DNA from: Stenotrophomonas maltophilia
GTDB taxonomy: Bacteria; Pseudomonadota; Gammaproteobacteria; Xanthomonadales; Xanthomonadaceae
DNA length: 64,000 nucleotides
NCBI RefSeq assembly: GCF_004920835.1
Contig: NZ_QFHO01000009.1
Span: forward strand, 1-64,000
Direction of reading: 5' to 3'
Below, piece by piece: positions 16,844-25,061 of the stretch (within the stretch, counting starts at the first letter, position 1; each line of letters opens with the position of its first letter). The translations under genes and the position numbers were made by a program. The notes under the pieces were generated by a model. The model searched no databases and was not told the origin of the DNA. It saw only the letters and a program-made list of their open reading frames with translations.

Positions 16844-18040
16844 ATGTTGGGAGTCCTCAGCCATACACGCGTCCTCCGCCTGGCCGGCCTGTTCACCTGG
16901 GTCATGGTCGGACTGCCGCTGGCGTATTCGCAGTTCGAGAACCTGCACAGCCGCAACGACATGGGCGGTTGGGCGATCCTGCTGTTCGTCGCCTATCTGT
17001 CCTTCGGCACCGCCTACTACTGGCTGACCCGCATTCTGCGCAGCGACAGCCATACCACCTGGCTGGACCGCGGGCTGCTACTGCTGTTGACCGTCTCGGC
17101 GCTGGCGGTGAGCTTCCTCAGTGGCTCGGGCCTGGGCAGCATCCTGATGATGGTCGCCGCCGGGGTCATTCCCTGGATGCTGTCGGTGCGGCTGGGCGTG
17201 CTGTGGCTGCTGGTCAGCCAGCTGGCGGTGGCCCCGGTCTACTACATGCTGCTGCGCTTCCCGCTGTTCGAGGCGGTGATGCAGTCGCTGCTGTACGGCG
17301 GCTTCTCCATGTTCATCTTCGTGACCAGCCTGGTCGCCCGCCAGCAGACCGAGGCCCGCGACGAGCAGCGCCGGCTGAACGCGGAGCTGCGCGCGACCCG
17401 CGCCCTGCTGGCTGAAAGTGCCCGGGTCAACGAACGCACCCGCATTTCGCGCGAGCTGCACGACCTGCTCGGCCACCAGTTGACCGCGCTGACCCTGAAC
17501 CTGGAAGTGGCCAGCCACCTGGCCGAGGGCCAGGCACTGGAGCATGTAAAGCGTTCGCATGGCCTGGCCAAGCTGCTGCTGGGCAACGTCCGCGAGGTGG
17601 TCAGCCAACTGCGCGAGACCGGTGCCATCGACCTGGCTGCCGCGCTGCGGCCGCTGACCGAGAACGTGCCCTCGCTGGACATCCAGCTGGAGATCGAGGA
17701 CTCGCTGAACGTGGAGGACCCGCAGCGGGCCCACGTACTGCTGCGCTGCACCCAGGAGATCATCACCAACGCCGTGCGCCATGCCGGTGCGCGCCACCTG
17801 TGGATCAAGGTGTACCGTGAAGCCCCCGACCGGGTCGTGATCGAGGCCCGCGACGACGGTGTCGGCGCGGAAATGATCAATGTCGGCAATGGCTTGCGCG
17901 GCATGCGCGAGCGCCTGCAACAATGTGGTGGCCAGCTGCAGGTCGAGACCCGTCCCGGCGAAGGCTTCCGCCTGCGGGCGACGGTGCCGGCAACGGTGCT
18001 GGTGGCCGCCCTTACCAAGGTTCCTGAAGGAGTGCGTTGA
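16844..18040 (+). CDS. NarL-type sensor histidine kinase (HisKA_3)
   Basis: A 398-residue membrane sensor. Five or six hydrophobic helices in the first 170 residues form a DesK-like sensor without a large periplasmic loop. A coiled-coil linker leads to the dimerisation domain with the phospho-acceptor His about residue 206 (ISRELHDLLGHQLTALTL), and the HATPase domain shows an N-box (CTQEIITNAVRHAGA) and G-box (ARDDGVGAEM then GNGLRGMRERL). The stop codon overlaps the start of the regulator gene by one base, so the pair is translationally coupled. The signal is not deducible; the topology resembles kinases that read membrane state. Confidence 0.9.
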   Translation: MLGVLSHTRVLRLAGLFTWVMVGLPLAYSQFENLHSRNDMGGWAILLFVAYLSFGTAYYWLTRILRSDSHTTWLDRGLLLLLTVSALAVSFLSGSGLGSILMMVAAGVIPWMLSVRLGVLWLLVSQLAVAPVYYMLLRFPLFEAVMQSLLYGGFSMFIFVTSLVARQQTEARDEQRRLNAELRATRALLAESARVNERTRISRELHDLLGHQLTALTLNLEVASHLAEGQALEHVKRSHGLAKLLLGNVREVVSQLRETGAIDLAAALRPLTENVPSLDIQLEIEDSLNVEDPQRAHVLLRCTQEIITNAVRHAGARHLWIKVYREAPDRVVIEARDDGVGAEMINVGNGLRGMRERLQQCGGQLQVETRPGEGFRLRATVPATVLVAALTKVPEGVR

Positions 18041-18681
18041 TGATTCGCGTCTGCCTGGTCGACGACCAAACCCTGGTGCGGCAGGGAATCCGCTCCCTGC
18101 TGGCGCTCGACGACGGTATCGAAGTGGTGGCCGAAGCCGGCGATGGCCGGCAGGCGGTTGAGCTGATCCCGCAGGTGCGCCCGGACGTGGTGCTGATGGA
18201 CATGCGCATGCCGGTGATGTCCGGGCTGGAGGCGCTGCAGATGCTGTCCCGGCAGGAACAACTGCCGCCGACCATCATCCTCACCACCTTCGATGACGAT
18301 CAGCTGGTGCTGGCCGGGCTCAAGGCCGGTGCCAAGGGCTACCTGCTCAAGGACGTGACCCTGGCACAGCTGGTCGGCGCCATCCGCACGGTGGCCGACG
18401 GGGGCTCGCTGGTGCAGCCGGCGGTGACCCAGCGCCTGTTGTCCGGCCTGGAGCACATGCGCAACGACTTCGTCAGCCTGGATCGCCCGGATCCGTTGAC
18501 CGACCGCGAGACCGAGATCCTGCGGCTGATGGCCAGTGGTTTCTCCAACAAGGAGATCGCCAATTCGCTGGGCGTGGCCGAAGGCACGATCAAGAACCAC
18601 GTGTCCAACATTCTCTCCAAGCTGGGCGTCCGCGACCGTACGCGTGCCGTACTGAAGGCGTTCGAACTGCAGCTGGTCTGA
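18040..18681 (+). CDS. NarL/FixJ-family response regulator
   Basis: A 213-residue two-domain regulator. The receiver domain has the acidic pocket (VDDQ), the phospho-accepting Asp at residue 54 (VVLMDMRMP), the switch Thr (ILTTFDDD) and the invariant Lys (KGYLLKDV). The C-terminal LuxR-type helix-turn-helix reads LTDRETEILRLMASGFSNKE and continues to the GTIKNHVSNILSKL recognition helix. It is the partner of the adjacent kinase (1-base overlap, ribosome site GAAGGAG). Targets are unknown. A GC hairpin at about 18715-18737 without a T-run may act as a weak terminator. Confidence 0.92.
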   Translation: MIRVCLVDDQTLVRQGIRSLLALDDGIEVVAEAGDGRQAVELIPQVRPDVVLMDMRMPVMSGLEALQMLSRQEQLPPTIILTTFDDDQLVLAGLKAGAKGYLLKDVTLAQLVGAIRTVADGGSLVQPAVTQRLLSGLEHMRNDFVSLDRPDPLTDRETEILRLMASGFSNKEIANSLGVAEGTIKNHVSNILSKLGVRDRTRAVLKAFELQLV

Positions 18682-18915
18682 GGAAAATCGTTCCCGGACA
18701 ACGACTTGGACCGCAACCCCGGACCCTGGCCGGGGTTGACCCCTACATGCCGGGCACCGGTATGCGTTACCCTTCGAATTCTTTGTCCATACAAATACGC
18801 AGCCGGCAGGGAAACCGGTGCGCCAATCCCGATAAACAATGCCCGCGAAGCCTGCTAGGATTGGCGCTTCGCTTCAATCAACCCGGCCGTGGGATCGGCC
18901 CCGGAGACTCTCTGA

Positions 18916-19989
18916 ATGACCCGTATTATCGAGTTCCTGATCGCCTTGGGGATCGTGGCTGGCCTGTTCGTCATCATTGGCGTATGTCTGCCGGGCGAGC
19001 GTCACATCACCGAAAGCATCGAGACCAACCGCAAGATGACGATCGTGTACGACACGGTCAGCAGTCTGCGCCGCTTCAAGGACTGGAACCCGCTGGTACT
19101 GCGCGATCCCGCCGTTGAACTGAAGCTGTCCGGCCCGGTCTCCGGTACCGGTGCCACCCTCGACTTCACCTCCAAGGACCTGGGCACCGGTTCCTGGAAG
19201 ATCACCGAAGCCGAGGAAAACAAGCGTGTTGTGATCAACATCGACGACGCCACCAAGGGTCACGACAAGGTCACCACCTTCACCCTGGAGCCGACCGGCA
19301 AGGGCGGTCGCAACGTCAAGATCACCCAGGACTACTCGGTGAAGTACGGCTTCGACCTGTTCGGCCGTTACGCCGGTCTTTATGTCAGCCGCCAGATCGG
19401 CGACGACATCAAGATGGGCCTGTCGCGCATGGCCAACATGCTGGCCAGCGTTCCGAACGTGGACTACCGCACCCCGGAAGCCCCGCTGACCGATCTGGCC
19501 ATCGTCGATGTGCCGGCTGAAGACCTGCTGGTCGTCAACGCCGGTAACGTGGACCGCGGCCAGGACAGCATCACCAAGTCCATCAAGGACAACCAGGAGT
19601 GGATCAAGCGCGTGATGGAGGCCAATGGCCTCGAAGCCGCCGGCCCGTTCCGCATCATCACCACCGACTTCGGTGCTGAGAAGTACGCCTTCGACATCGC
19701 CCAGCCGGTGAAGAAGAAGGGTGCTGAAGGTGCAACTGCTGAAGCCCTGACCGTCAAGATCGACGGCGGTGCTCCGGTCAAGTACGTGCACGTTGCTCCG
19801 CACCGTTCGGCACATGCGGCCTACACCGGCCACATGGCGGGTCTGGACGTGGCGCGCAGCGGCCTGCGTGCCTGGGCCGTGACCTCGGGCAACGAAGTCA
19901 TCGACCGTCCGTACGAAACCTGGAAGGACGGCCTCGACAAGTCGTTCACTCCGGAAGCCACGTACGACATCTACTGGGCCGTCAAGTAA
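18916..19989 (+). CDS. SRPBCC/polyketide-cyclase-like protein with C-terminal GyrI-like domain
   Basis: A 357-residue protein starting with one hydrophobic helix (IIEFLIALGIVAGLFVIIGV), which is either a membrane anchor or an uncleaved signal. Residues about 35-175 look like a START/SRPBCC ligand-binding domain (SLRRFKDWNPLV, GPVSGTGATLDF), and residues about 190-357 like a GyrI/AraC effector-binding domain (HVAPHRSAHAAYTGHMAGLD, ending in a TYDIYWAVK strand). It probably binds a hydrophobic ligand at the membrane; no reaction can be named. Strong terminator downstream. The 234-base upstream gap shows no clear promoter boxes. Confidence 0.75.
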   Translation: MTRIIEFLIALGIVAGLFVIIGVCLPGERHITESIETNRKMTIVYDTVSSLRRFKDWNPLVLRDPAVELKLSGPVSGTGATLDFTSKDLGTGSWKITEAEENKRVVINIDDATKGHDKVTTFTLEPTGKGGRNVKITQDYSVKYGFDLFGRYAGLYVSRQIGDDIKMGLSRMANMLASVPNVDYRTPEAPLTDLAIVDVPAEDLLVVNAGNVDRGQDSITKSIKDNQEWIKRVMEANGLEAAGPFRIITTDFGAEKYAFDIAQPVKKKGAEGATAEALTVKIDGGAPVKYVHVAPHRSAHAAYTGHMAGLDVARSGLRAWAVTSGNEVIDRPYETWKDGLDKSFTPEATYDIYWAVK

Positions 19990-20020
19990 GCCTCGGCTGA
20001 CCCATGTAGTGCTGGACACG

Positions 20021-20053
20021 AAAACGCGCCGCTTCCTGCGGCGCGTTTTTTTT
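20021..20053 (+). terminator. intrinsic terminator of the SRPBCC gene
   Basis: AAAACGCGCCGC pairs perfectly with GCGGCGCGTTTT around TTCCT, followed by more T. Confidence 0.93.
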
Positions 20054-20093
20054 CATCCCGCGCCCGGCATCGGGCGCTGCGCAAGGAGCAGTC

Positions 20094-20465
20094 ATGTTCA
20101 ATGTTGAACGACGCGCACGTAAGCCCTCGCTGCTGGCCTGTCTGGGGGCGTTGCTGGCGGCGGCTTCGATCGGTCTGTCCGCCTATGCTTCGCACGGTGT
20201 TGCCGATCCGCTGGCGCAGCAGCATCTGAACATGGCGGCGTTGTATGCGTTCGCGCATGGCGCGGTGCTGGTGGCGCTGGGGCCACGTGCGCAGGGCGCG
20301 ATCGCGCACCTGGCGCTGTACGTGCTGCTGCTGGGCGTGCTGCTGTTTTCCGGCAGCCTGGTGGGCGGCGCGTTGTGGCAGTGGCCGACGCGGCTGGCGC
20401 CGATCGGTGGCACCAGCATGATGGCCGGATGGGTGCTGCTGGCGATCAATGCGTTGAGGCGGTAA
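20094..20465 (+). CDS. DUF423 family small membrane protein
   Basis: A 123-residue protein with four hydrophobic helices. The family signature is present: LSAYASHGVADPLAQQHLNM followed by AALYAFAHGAVLVAL, then GVLLFSGSLVGGALW and RLAPIGGTSMMAGW. DUF423 (YgdD-like) proteins are inner-membrane proteins without an established function. It starts at an ATG 8 bases after AAGGAG. It stands alone between a terminator and a long non-coding block. Confidence 0.88.
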   Translation: MFNVERRARKPSLLACLGALLAAASIGLSAYASHGVADPLAQQHLNMAALYAFAHGAVLVALGPRAQGAIAHLALYVLLLGVLLFSGSLVGGALWQWPTRLAPIGGTSMMAGWVLLAINALRR

Positions 20466-20520
20466 CTGAGTCGAGATTGTCGCTTCAATCCATGCTGATG
20501 CGATCTGCACCGTTCATGGG

Positions 20521-20554
20521 CGTTACTTTTCTTTTCGCGCGAAAAGAAAAGTAA
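20521..20554. repeat. long perfect palindrome GTTACTTTTCTTTT...
   Basis: GTTACTTTTCTTTT faces AAAAGAAAAGTAAC around CGCGCG: an almost fully symmetric 34-base palindrome. It opens the non-coding block that runs to the M15 peptidase gene. Confidence 0.85.
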
Positions 20555-20961
20555 CCAAAAGAAACGCGCCGCCGGCGGCGAGCCGGTGCTGCGCACCGGT
20601 GCCCTGTGCTCCTCGGCCCGTCGAGGGGCGGTGCGGGAACTCGCTGCGCTCAGACACCCGCACCTCTTCGCCCTCGCCGGACCTGCGGTGCTCGGCTCGC
20701 TTGAAGGCGGACCCAACAGCCGCGTGCTGATCCGTTATAGAGGCTTCGAGCAAGGCGACCCGCTTCTGCCTGTGCTCTCTTGTTCCATTCCGTGGCGGAC
20801 GCACGCGGAATCTGTCCGTGGCCGGGCGGGTGGGTTGCGCAGGAGCGCAAGCGCCATGGATGGGGCGCCCGAGCCTACAGGGACGTATTGACTGCGTCTC
20901 CTGCGCAGCCCATTCGCCCGGACAGCTCCATGGAGTTCGCCTTGCGGCCGCCACGAGGGGC
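20555..20961. other. about 400 bases with no credible gene; probable structured or repeated non-coding block
   Basis: Several open frames cross this stretch on both strands but none has a recognisable protein, a ribosome site or family homology. The sequence contains multiple inverted segments (for example GCCGGTGCTGCGCACCGG near 20581) and phrases such as GAGCCTACAGGGACGTA that I recognise, from memory only, as recurring between genes in several gammaproteobacteria downstream of the same palindrome. Most likely a repeated non-coding element rather than a gene. Confidence 0.45.
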
Positions 20962-21771
20962 TCAGCCGTTGGCCGGTCCCCAGCACCAATGCCACGGTTC
21001 GTAGACGATCCCGTGTGGGTTGTCGCGCGTGTAGCTCAAGTGGAAACCATGCTCGCCGGCATGTGCCTGCAGCCACGCGAACGCGTCGGTGGCTTCGAAC
21101 GATTCTTCGGCCGGCGCATCGCCCGGTGTGCCGATGTCCAGCGCGTGGCCGCTGTGGTGTTCGCTGAAACCCGGCGCGGCGTTGACCTTCAGAATCTCCG
21201 CCACGCTCAAGCCGCGCGCCAGCTTCCGTTCGAAGATGCCCAGCTGGTAAGCATGGCTGCGGAAGCCGGAGATCGCGTCCAGCGCAATGCCGTCCCGCGC
21301 GGCGTGCAGGCGCATGCGGCGCCAACCCTGCGCGGCACCGCGGCGCAGCCACAACGGGCGGGCGAAACGATCACGGCCGGCGAAGTGCAACAGGCAGGGC
21401 TCGGGTTCCAGTGGAAGGCCGCTGTCGTCTGCATAGCGCTGTGCATCCAGACCCAGCTGCTGCAGGCGATGCTGCAGCCCGGCCAGCGGCAGCCATTGCT
21501 CTTCCAACGCAGCGCCGAACGGGCGTGCCACTGCCGCGTCCAGCAGCGCCAGCGCTTCCTCGACCCCGGGCTCGCGCGGCAGGCTCGGTACCAGCGAGTG
21601 CACGCCATGCGCCAGTACCGCCGCAAGGTAGCGGCCATCGCGTTTGCGTCGCAGCACCCAGCGCGCACGCGCCAGCAGGCGTGCATCGAGGTTGCTGCGC
21701 GCGCGCAGCAGGTTGGCGGGCCACAACTCGATGGCTTCGGTATTGATCAACAGCGGCGTGGTGCGGTGCAT
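20962..21771 (-). CDS. M15-family D-alanyl-D-alanine carboxypeptidase-like protein (VanY type)
   Basis: A 269-residue protein. The C-terminal 110 residues form a VanY-type zinc peptidase domain: SGFRSHAYQ, then SEHHSGHALDIG (first His and Asp ligands), then EPWHWCWG (last His ligand). The N-terminal 150 residues are not recognised. There is no signal peptide or lipobox, unusual for an enzyme acting on peptidoglycan stem peptides, which sits outside the cytoplasm. It may act on recycled muropeptides in the cytoplasm, or be exported another way. It follows the PH-like membrane protein gene by 9 bases and belongs to the SPFH operon. Confidence 0.82.
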   Translation of the reverse strand: MHRTTPLLINTEAIELWPANLLRARSNLDARLLARARWVLRRKRDGRYLAAVLAHGVHSLVPSLPREPGVEEALALLDAAVARPFGAALEEQWLPLAGLQHRLQQLGLDAQRYADDSGLPLEPEPCLLHFAGRDRFARPLWLRRGAAQGWRRMRLHAARDGIALDAISGFRSHAYQLGIFERKLARGLSVAEILKVNAAPGFSEHHSGHALDIGTPGDAPAEESFEATDAFAWLQAHAGEHGFHLSYTRDNPHGIVYEPWHWCWGPANG

Positions 21772-21780
21772 CGATCCAGC

Positions 21781-22374
21781 TTACTGCGGCAGCGCGGTGG
21801 CGGCCACCTTGCGCAGGGCATCGAGCAGCGCCTGCGGCCGGTCCAGGCTGAGCAGCAGCGTGCTGCCATCGCTGACCGGAAGAGCGAGAACACGTGCACG
21901 GTCGGTGACCAGCGCGAAACCCTTGCCACCGCCCTGCAGGCGGAAATGGCCGGAATGGAAGCCGGGCATCGAATAGCCGTTGGTCTTGAAGCGGATGCCA
22001 TAGCGACGATCACGGCTGAGATCGACCACCTCGGCCTGGTCCAGCCGCAGCTGTGCCACCGGCACACGCCGACGGTACATCGTCGAGCGCACATCCAGCA
22101 CGTCACCGGCCAGTTCCACCCGGCGCCGGAAGAAGGCCGTGCCCAGCCCGATGCCCATCAGCGCGATCACCACCAGGCTCCACGCTGCGCTGCCACCCAT
22201 CCGGAACCAGGGCGGGGAGAGCGTCACTTCGATCCAGGGTGCAGTGGCCGGTGCCTTGTACAACTGCGCATACACGCAGGCCACGAACGCCGCAAGCAAT
22301 GGAAGGACCACCCAGAGCACGCGCAGCGGCGAGCTCTCGGCCACTTCAAACGGTTTCGGATCGCTGCCGCTCAT
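21781..22374 (-). CDS. membrane protein with bacterial PH-like domain
   Basis: A 197-residue protein with two hydrophobic helices in the first 90 residues (LWVVLPLLAAFVACVYAQLY and AAWSLVVIALMGIGLGTAFF) and a cytoplasmic part whose strand pattern (GDVLDVRSTMYRRRVPVAQL, then VTDRARVLALPVSDGSTLLL) resembles bacterial pleckstrin-homology domains. No enzyme motif. It is inside the SPFH operon, 3 bases after the DUF4177 gene. Function unknown; a role in membrane organisation alongside the SPFH protein would be reasonable but is inference. Confidence 0.7.
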   Translation of the reverse strand: MSGSDPKPFEVAESSPLRVLWVVLPLLAAFVACVYAQLYKAPATAPWIEVTLSPPWFRMGGSAAWSLVVIALMGIGLGTAFFRRRVELAGDVLDVRSTMYRRRVPVAQLRLDQAEVVDLSRDRRYGIRFKTNGYSMPGFHSGHFRLQGGGKGFALVTDRARVLALPVSDGSTLLLSLDRPQALLDALRKVAATALPQ

Positions 22375-22377
22375 GGC

Positions 22378-22557
22378 TCAGGATTCCTTCTTGAACACCA
22401 GCATGGCCGGGCGCATCGGCGCGGGGATGATGATGTTGACCAGTTCCCAGCCCAGCTGGCCCTGCCGGCCCAGCTCGGCCTGGACATCCTCGGCCTTGAG
22501 TACGCCCATCATGGAGGTCTTGACCTCGATCGTCTGGTAGCTCCAGCGCTTGCTCAT
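22378..22557 (-). CDS. DUF4177 family small protein
   Basis: A 59-residue protein too short to be called by length alone. [20 protein letters not shown], then LGRQGQLGWELVNIIIPAP and a C-terminal VFKKES is the compact DUF4177 pattern (strand, helix, GWELV, strand). DUF4177 proteins are of unknown role. Its start overlaps the stop of the ribbon-helix-helix gene (ATGA), so translation is coupled. Confidence 0.8.
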   Translation of the reverse strand: MSKRWSYQTIEVKTSMMGVLKAEDVQAELGRQGQLGWELVNIIIPAPMRPAMLVFKKES

Positions 22558-22733
22558 TCCTTGTCCTCCGGCGATGCCTTGGGTTTGGGCAGGCGTCCTG
22601 CCTTGCGCAGCGCGTCGCGCAGCACGTATTCGATCTGAGCGTTGAGGCTGCGCAGTTCGTCATCAGCCCAGCGCTGCGCCGCGGCCAGGACCTCGGCATT
22701 GATGCGCAGCGGATAGGCTTTCTTCTCACTCAT
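22554..22733 (-). CDS. Arc-type ribbon-helix-helix DNA-binding protein
   Basis: A 59-residue protein: [20 protein letters not shown] gives the beta strand and first helix, and [20 protein letters not shown] the second helix, of an Arc/MetJ-type ribbon-helix-helix dimer. Such proteins bind palindromic operators. It lies 45 bases after the SPFH gene and overlaps the DUF4177 gene by 4 bases. It could autoregulate the operon, perhaps at the GATATC repeats upstream of the SPFH gene; that link is only positional. No toxin-like partner is seen, so I do not call this a toxin-antitoxin pair. Confidence 0.82.
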   Translation of the reverse strand: MSEKKAYPLRINAEVLAAAQRWADDELRSLNAQIEYVLRDALRKAGRLPKPKASPEDKE

Positions 22734-22778
22734 GGGGGCTCCTGGCGGGGCGGTGGGGCGCCCCGTTGCGAGGGTGGC

Positions 22779-23660
22779 TCAGTACAGCGAGCCGGCGTTG
22801 ACGATCGGCTGGGTGCCGCGGTCCGAGCACAGCACGGTCAACAGGTTGCTGACCATGTGCGCCTTGCGTTCCTCATCCAGCTGCACCACGCCATTCTTCT
22901 GCAGTTCGGCCAGTGCCATCTCCACCATGCCGACCGCACCGGCAACGATGCGCGTACGTGCGGCGATCACCGCATTGGCCTGCTGGCGCTGCAGCATCGC
23001 CTGGGCGATTTCGGCGGCGTAGGCGAGGTGGCTGATGCGTGCGTCGATCACCTGCACGCCGGCATCGGCCAGGCGCTCGGCCAGTTCGTTCTTCAGGTGC
23101 TGGGAGATCTCGCTGGCGTGGCTGCGCAGCGCGAGCTGGCCTTCTTCGTGCTGGTCGTAGGGGTAACTGGTGGCCATCGCACGCAGCGCCGATTCGGACT
23201 GGATGTGCACGAAGCTCTCGTAGTCGTCCACGTTGTAGACCGCTTCAGACGCATCGACCACCTGCCACACGATCACCGCAGCGATCTCGATCGGGCTGCC
23301 ATCGAGCTCGTTGACCTTCAGCTTGCCGCTCTCGAAATTGCGCACGCGCTGGCTGACCCGGCGCTTGCTGTAGAAGGGGTTGTTCCAGCGCAGGCCGTTG
23401 TCCTTCACCGTGCCCACGTATTTGCCGAACAGGCTCAGCACGGCCGCCTGGTTGGGCTGGACCGTGTACAGGCCGGCCAGAGCGAAGATCGCCAGCGCCG
23501 CCACCAGGATGCCGACCAGCATCAGCAGCAGGTTCGGGGAGCCGGTGCTGGCCTTGGCTGCCACCCCCAGTACGAACAGGGCGCCGCCGGCGAGGGCGAC
23601 AAGCAGGGCGCCGGCCAGCGTGCCGAGGCCGTTGAGGGAAGACAGCGACTTCTCTTTCAT
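22779..23660 (-). CDS. SPFH/Band 7 (stomatin-like) membrane protein
   Basis: A 293-residue protein with two hydrophobic N-terminal segments (residues about 10-65), then the SPFH domain: [40 protein letters not shown], and [20 protein letters not shown]. The helical end ([20 protein letters not shown]) is the usual oligomerisation coil. SPFH proteins form cage-like oligomers on membranes and often act with proteases or microdomain partners. It is the first gene of an operon with the small RHH, DUF4177, PH-like and M15 genes. Confidence 0.9.
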   Translation of the reverse strand: MKEKSLSSLNGLGTLAGALLVALAGGALFVLGVAAKASTGSPNLLLMLVGILVAALAIFALAGLYTVQPNQAAVLSLFGKYVGTVKDNGLRWNNPFYSKRRVSQRVRNFESGKLKVNELDGSPIEIAAVIVWQVVDASEAVYNVDDYESFVHIQSESALRAMATSYPYDQHEEGQLALRSHASEISQHLKNELAERLADAGVQVIDARISHLAYAAEIAQAMLQRQQANAVIAARTRIVAGAVGMVEMALAELQKNGVVQLDEERKAHMVSNLLTVLCSDRGTQPIVNAGSLY

Positions 23661-23690
23661 GGCGGTACGTCCTTGAGGGTTCGAAATGAA

Positions 23691-23709
23691 GATATCAAAG
23701 TGATATCAC
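23691..23709. promoter_or_regulatory. GATATC-N5-GATATC repeat upstream of the SPFH gene
   Basis: Two perfect GATATC palindromes separated by AAAGT lie 31 bases upstream of the SPFH start codon. The AT-rich patch stands out in GC-rich surroundings and is where promoter elements for the minus strand would sit. Candidate operator for the operon's own ribbon-helix-helix protein; inference only. Confidence 0.45.
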
Positions 23710-23797
23710 ATAAGGGCGACCGTTCGTCGGATGCCATGGCCTGGGTGCCCGGCCAGCTAGAATGCCCCCCCGCCTTCACATTGCTGCTGGAACCGCC

Positions 23798-24985
23798 ATG
23801 GCCAAGCTTGGAACTCCGTTGTCCCCCTCTGCCACCCGCGTGCTGCTGCTGGGCTCGGGCGAACTCGGCAAGGAGGTGGCCATCGAGCTGCAGCGGCTGG
23901 GCGTGGAAGTGATCGCCGCCGACCGCTATGCCGATGCCCCGGCCATGCAGGTGGCGCACCGCTCGCACGTGATCGACATGCTGGATGCGATGGCCCTGCG
24001 TGCGCTGATCGCCCAAGAGCAGCCACACCTGGTGGTGCCGGAGATCGAGGCCATCCACACCGAGACCCTGGTGCAGCTGGAACAGGAGCAGGGCCTGCGG
24101 GTGATCCCGACCGCACGCGCCGCACGCCTGACCATGGACCGCGAGGGCATCCGCCGCCTCGCCGCCGAAACCCTGGGCCTGCCGACCTCGCCGTACCGCT
24201 TCGTCGATACCGAAGCCGAGTACCGTGCAGCCGTGGCTGCCATCGGCCTGCCGTGCGTGGTCAAGCCGGTGATGTCGTCCTCGGGCAAGGGCCAGAGCAC
24301 CCTGCGCAGCGAGGCGGACATCGCCCCAGCGTGGGAGTACGCACAGACCGGTGGTCGTGCCGGTGCCGGTCGCTGCATCGTCGAGGGCTTCATCGACTTC
24401 GATTACGAGATCACCCTGCTGACCGTGCGCCATGCCGGTGGCACCTCGTTCTGTGCGCCGATCGGCCATCTGCAGAAGGACGGCGACTACCGCGAGAGCT
24501 GGCAGCCGCAGCCGATGTCGAGCAAGGCGCTGGCGCGTGCCGAAGAGATCTCGCGTGCGATCACCGATGACCTCGGCGGCTGGGGCCTGTTCGGCGTCGA
24601 GTTGTTCGTGAAGGGCGACGAGGTGTGGTTCAGCGAAGTGTCGCCGCGCCCGCACGACACCGGCCTGGTGACGCTGGTATCGCAGGAACTGAGCGAGTTC
24701 GCGCTGCACGCGCGCGCCATCCTCGGCCTGCCGATTCCGGTGATCCGCCAGAGCGGACCGTCGGCCTCGTGCGCGCTGCTGGCGCATGGTGAGGGCGTGC
24801 CGTACTTCAACAACGTCGCCGCCGCACTGCAGGTGCCGGATACCGCCGTGCGCCTGTTCGGCAAGCCGAGCGTGCATGGTCACCGCCGCGTGGGCGTGAC
24901 CCTGGCGCGCGCGGAAACCATCGACGAAGCGCGCGCCATCGCGCGTGATGCTGCCGACGCCATCGGCGTCGAACTGCGCCCGTAA
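23798..24985 (+). CDS. purT: PurT, formate-dependent phosphoribosylglycinamide formyltransferase
   Basis: A 395-residue ATP-grasp enzyme that makes formyl-GAR from GAR, formate and ATP in purine synthesis, independent of folate. The N-terminal Rossmann-like domain begins [20 protein letters not shown]; the substrate region [10 protein letters not shown] follows; the ATP-binding loop is [12 protein letters not shown]; and the metal-binding region is [20 protein letters not shown]. Length fits the family (about 392-400). The ATG at 23798 starts just before conservation; an upstream frame extension to 23762 has no support. Confidence 0.95.
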   Translation: MAKLGTPLSPSATRVLLLGSGELGKEVAIELQRLGVEVIAADRYADAPAMQVAHRSHVIDMLDAMALRALIAQEQPHLVVPEIEAIHTETLVQLEQEQGLRVIPTARAARLTMDREGIRRLAAETLGLPTSPYRFVDTEAEYRAAVAAIGLPCVVKPVMSSSGKGQSTLRSEADIAPAWEYAQTGGRAGAGRCIVEGFIDFDYEITLLTVRHAGGTSFCAPIGHLQKDGDYRESWQPQPMSSKALARAEEISRAITDDLGGWGLFGVELFVKGDEVWFSEVSPRPHDTGLVTLVSQELSEFALHARAILGLPIPVIRQSGPSASCALLAHGEGVPYFNNVAAALQVPDTAVRLFGKPSVHGHRRVGVTLARAETIDEARAIARDAADAIGVELRP

Positions 24986-24989
24986 ACCG

Positions 24990-25012
24990 GTAGCGCCGGG
25001 CCATGCCCGGCG
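24990..25012 (+). repeat. SMAG-type GTAG palindromic repeat (single)
   Basis: GTAG with stem CGCCGGGC / GCCCGGCG and CAT loop, 5 bases after the purT stop codon. Confidence 0.8.
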
Positions 25013-25021
25013 ACCGCATTT

Positions 25022-25054
25022 CGGTGGGTACCGACCGTTGGTCGGTACCCACCG
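25022..25054. repeat. perfect 15-bp hairpin (GGTGGGTACCGACC type)
   Basis: CGGTGGGTACCGACC pairs with GGTCGGTACCCACCG around GTT with no mismatch. It is placed between convergent purT and the EEP gene, so it can also stop transcription, though there is no T-run. Related hairpins at 46018 and 32864. Confidence 0.8.
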
Positions 25055-25061
25055 ACACCGG

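Noticed and set aside
20818-22638. 606-codon plus-strand frame across the M15 and PH-like genes
   Set aside because: Antisense to two recognisable minus-strand genes; no conserved domain.
22554-22733. Toxin-antitoxin pair formed by the RHH protein and DUF4177 protein
   Set aside because: RHH proteins are common antitoxins, but DUF4177 is not a known toxin family and the genes are embedded in a longer operon.
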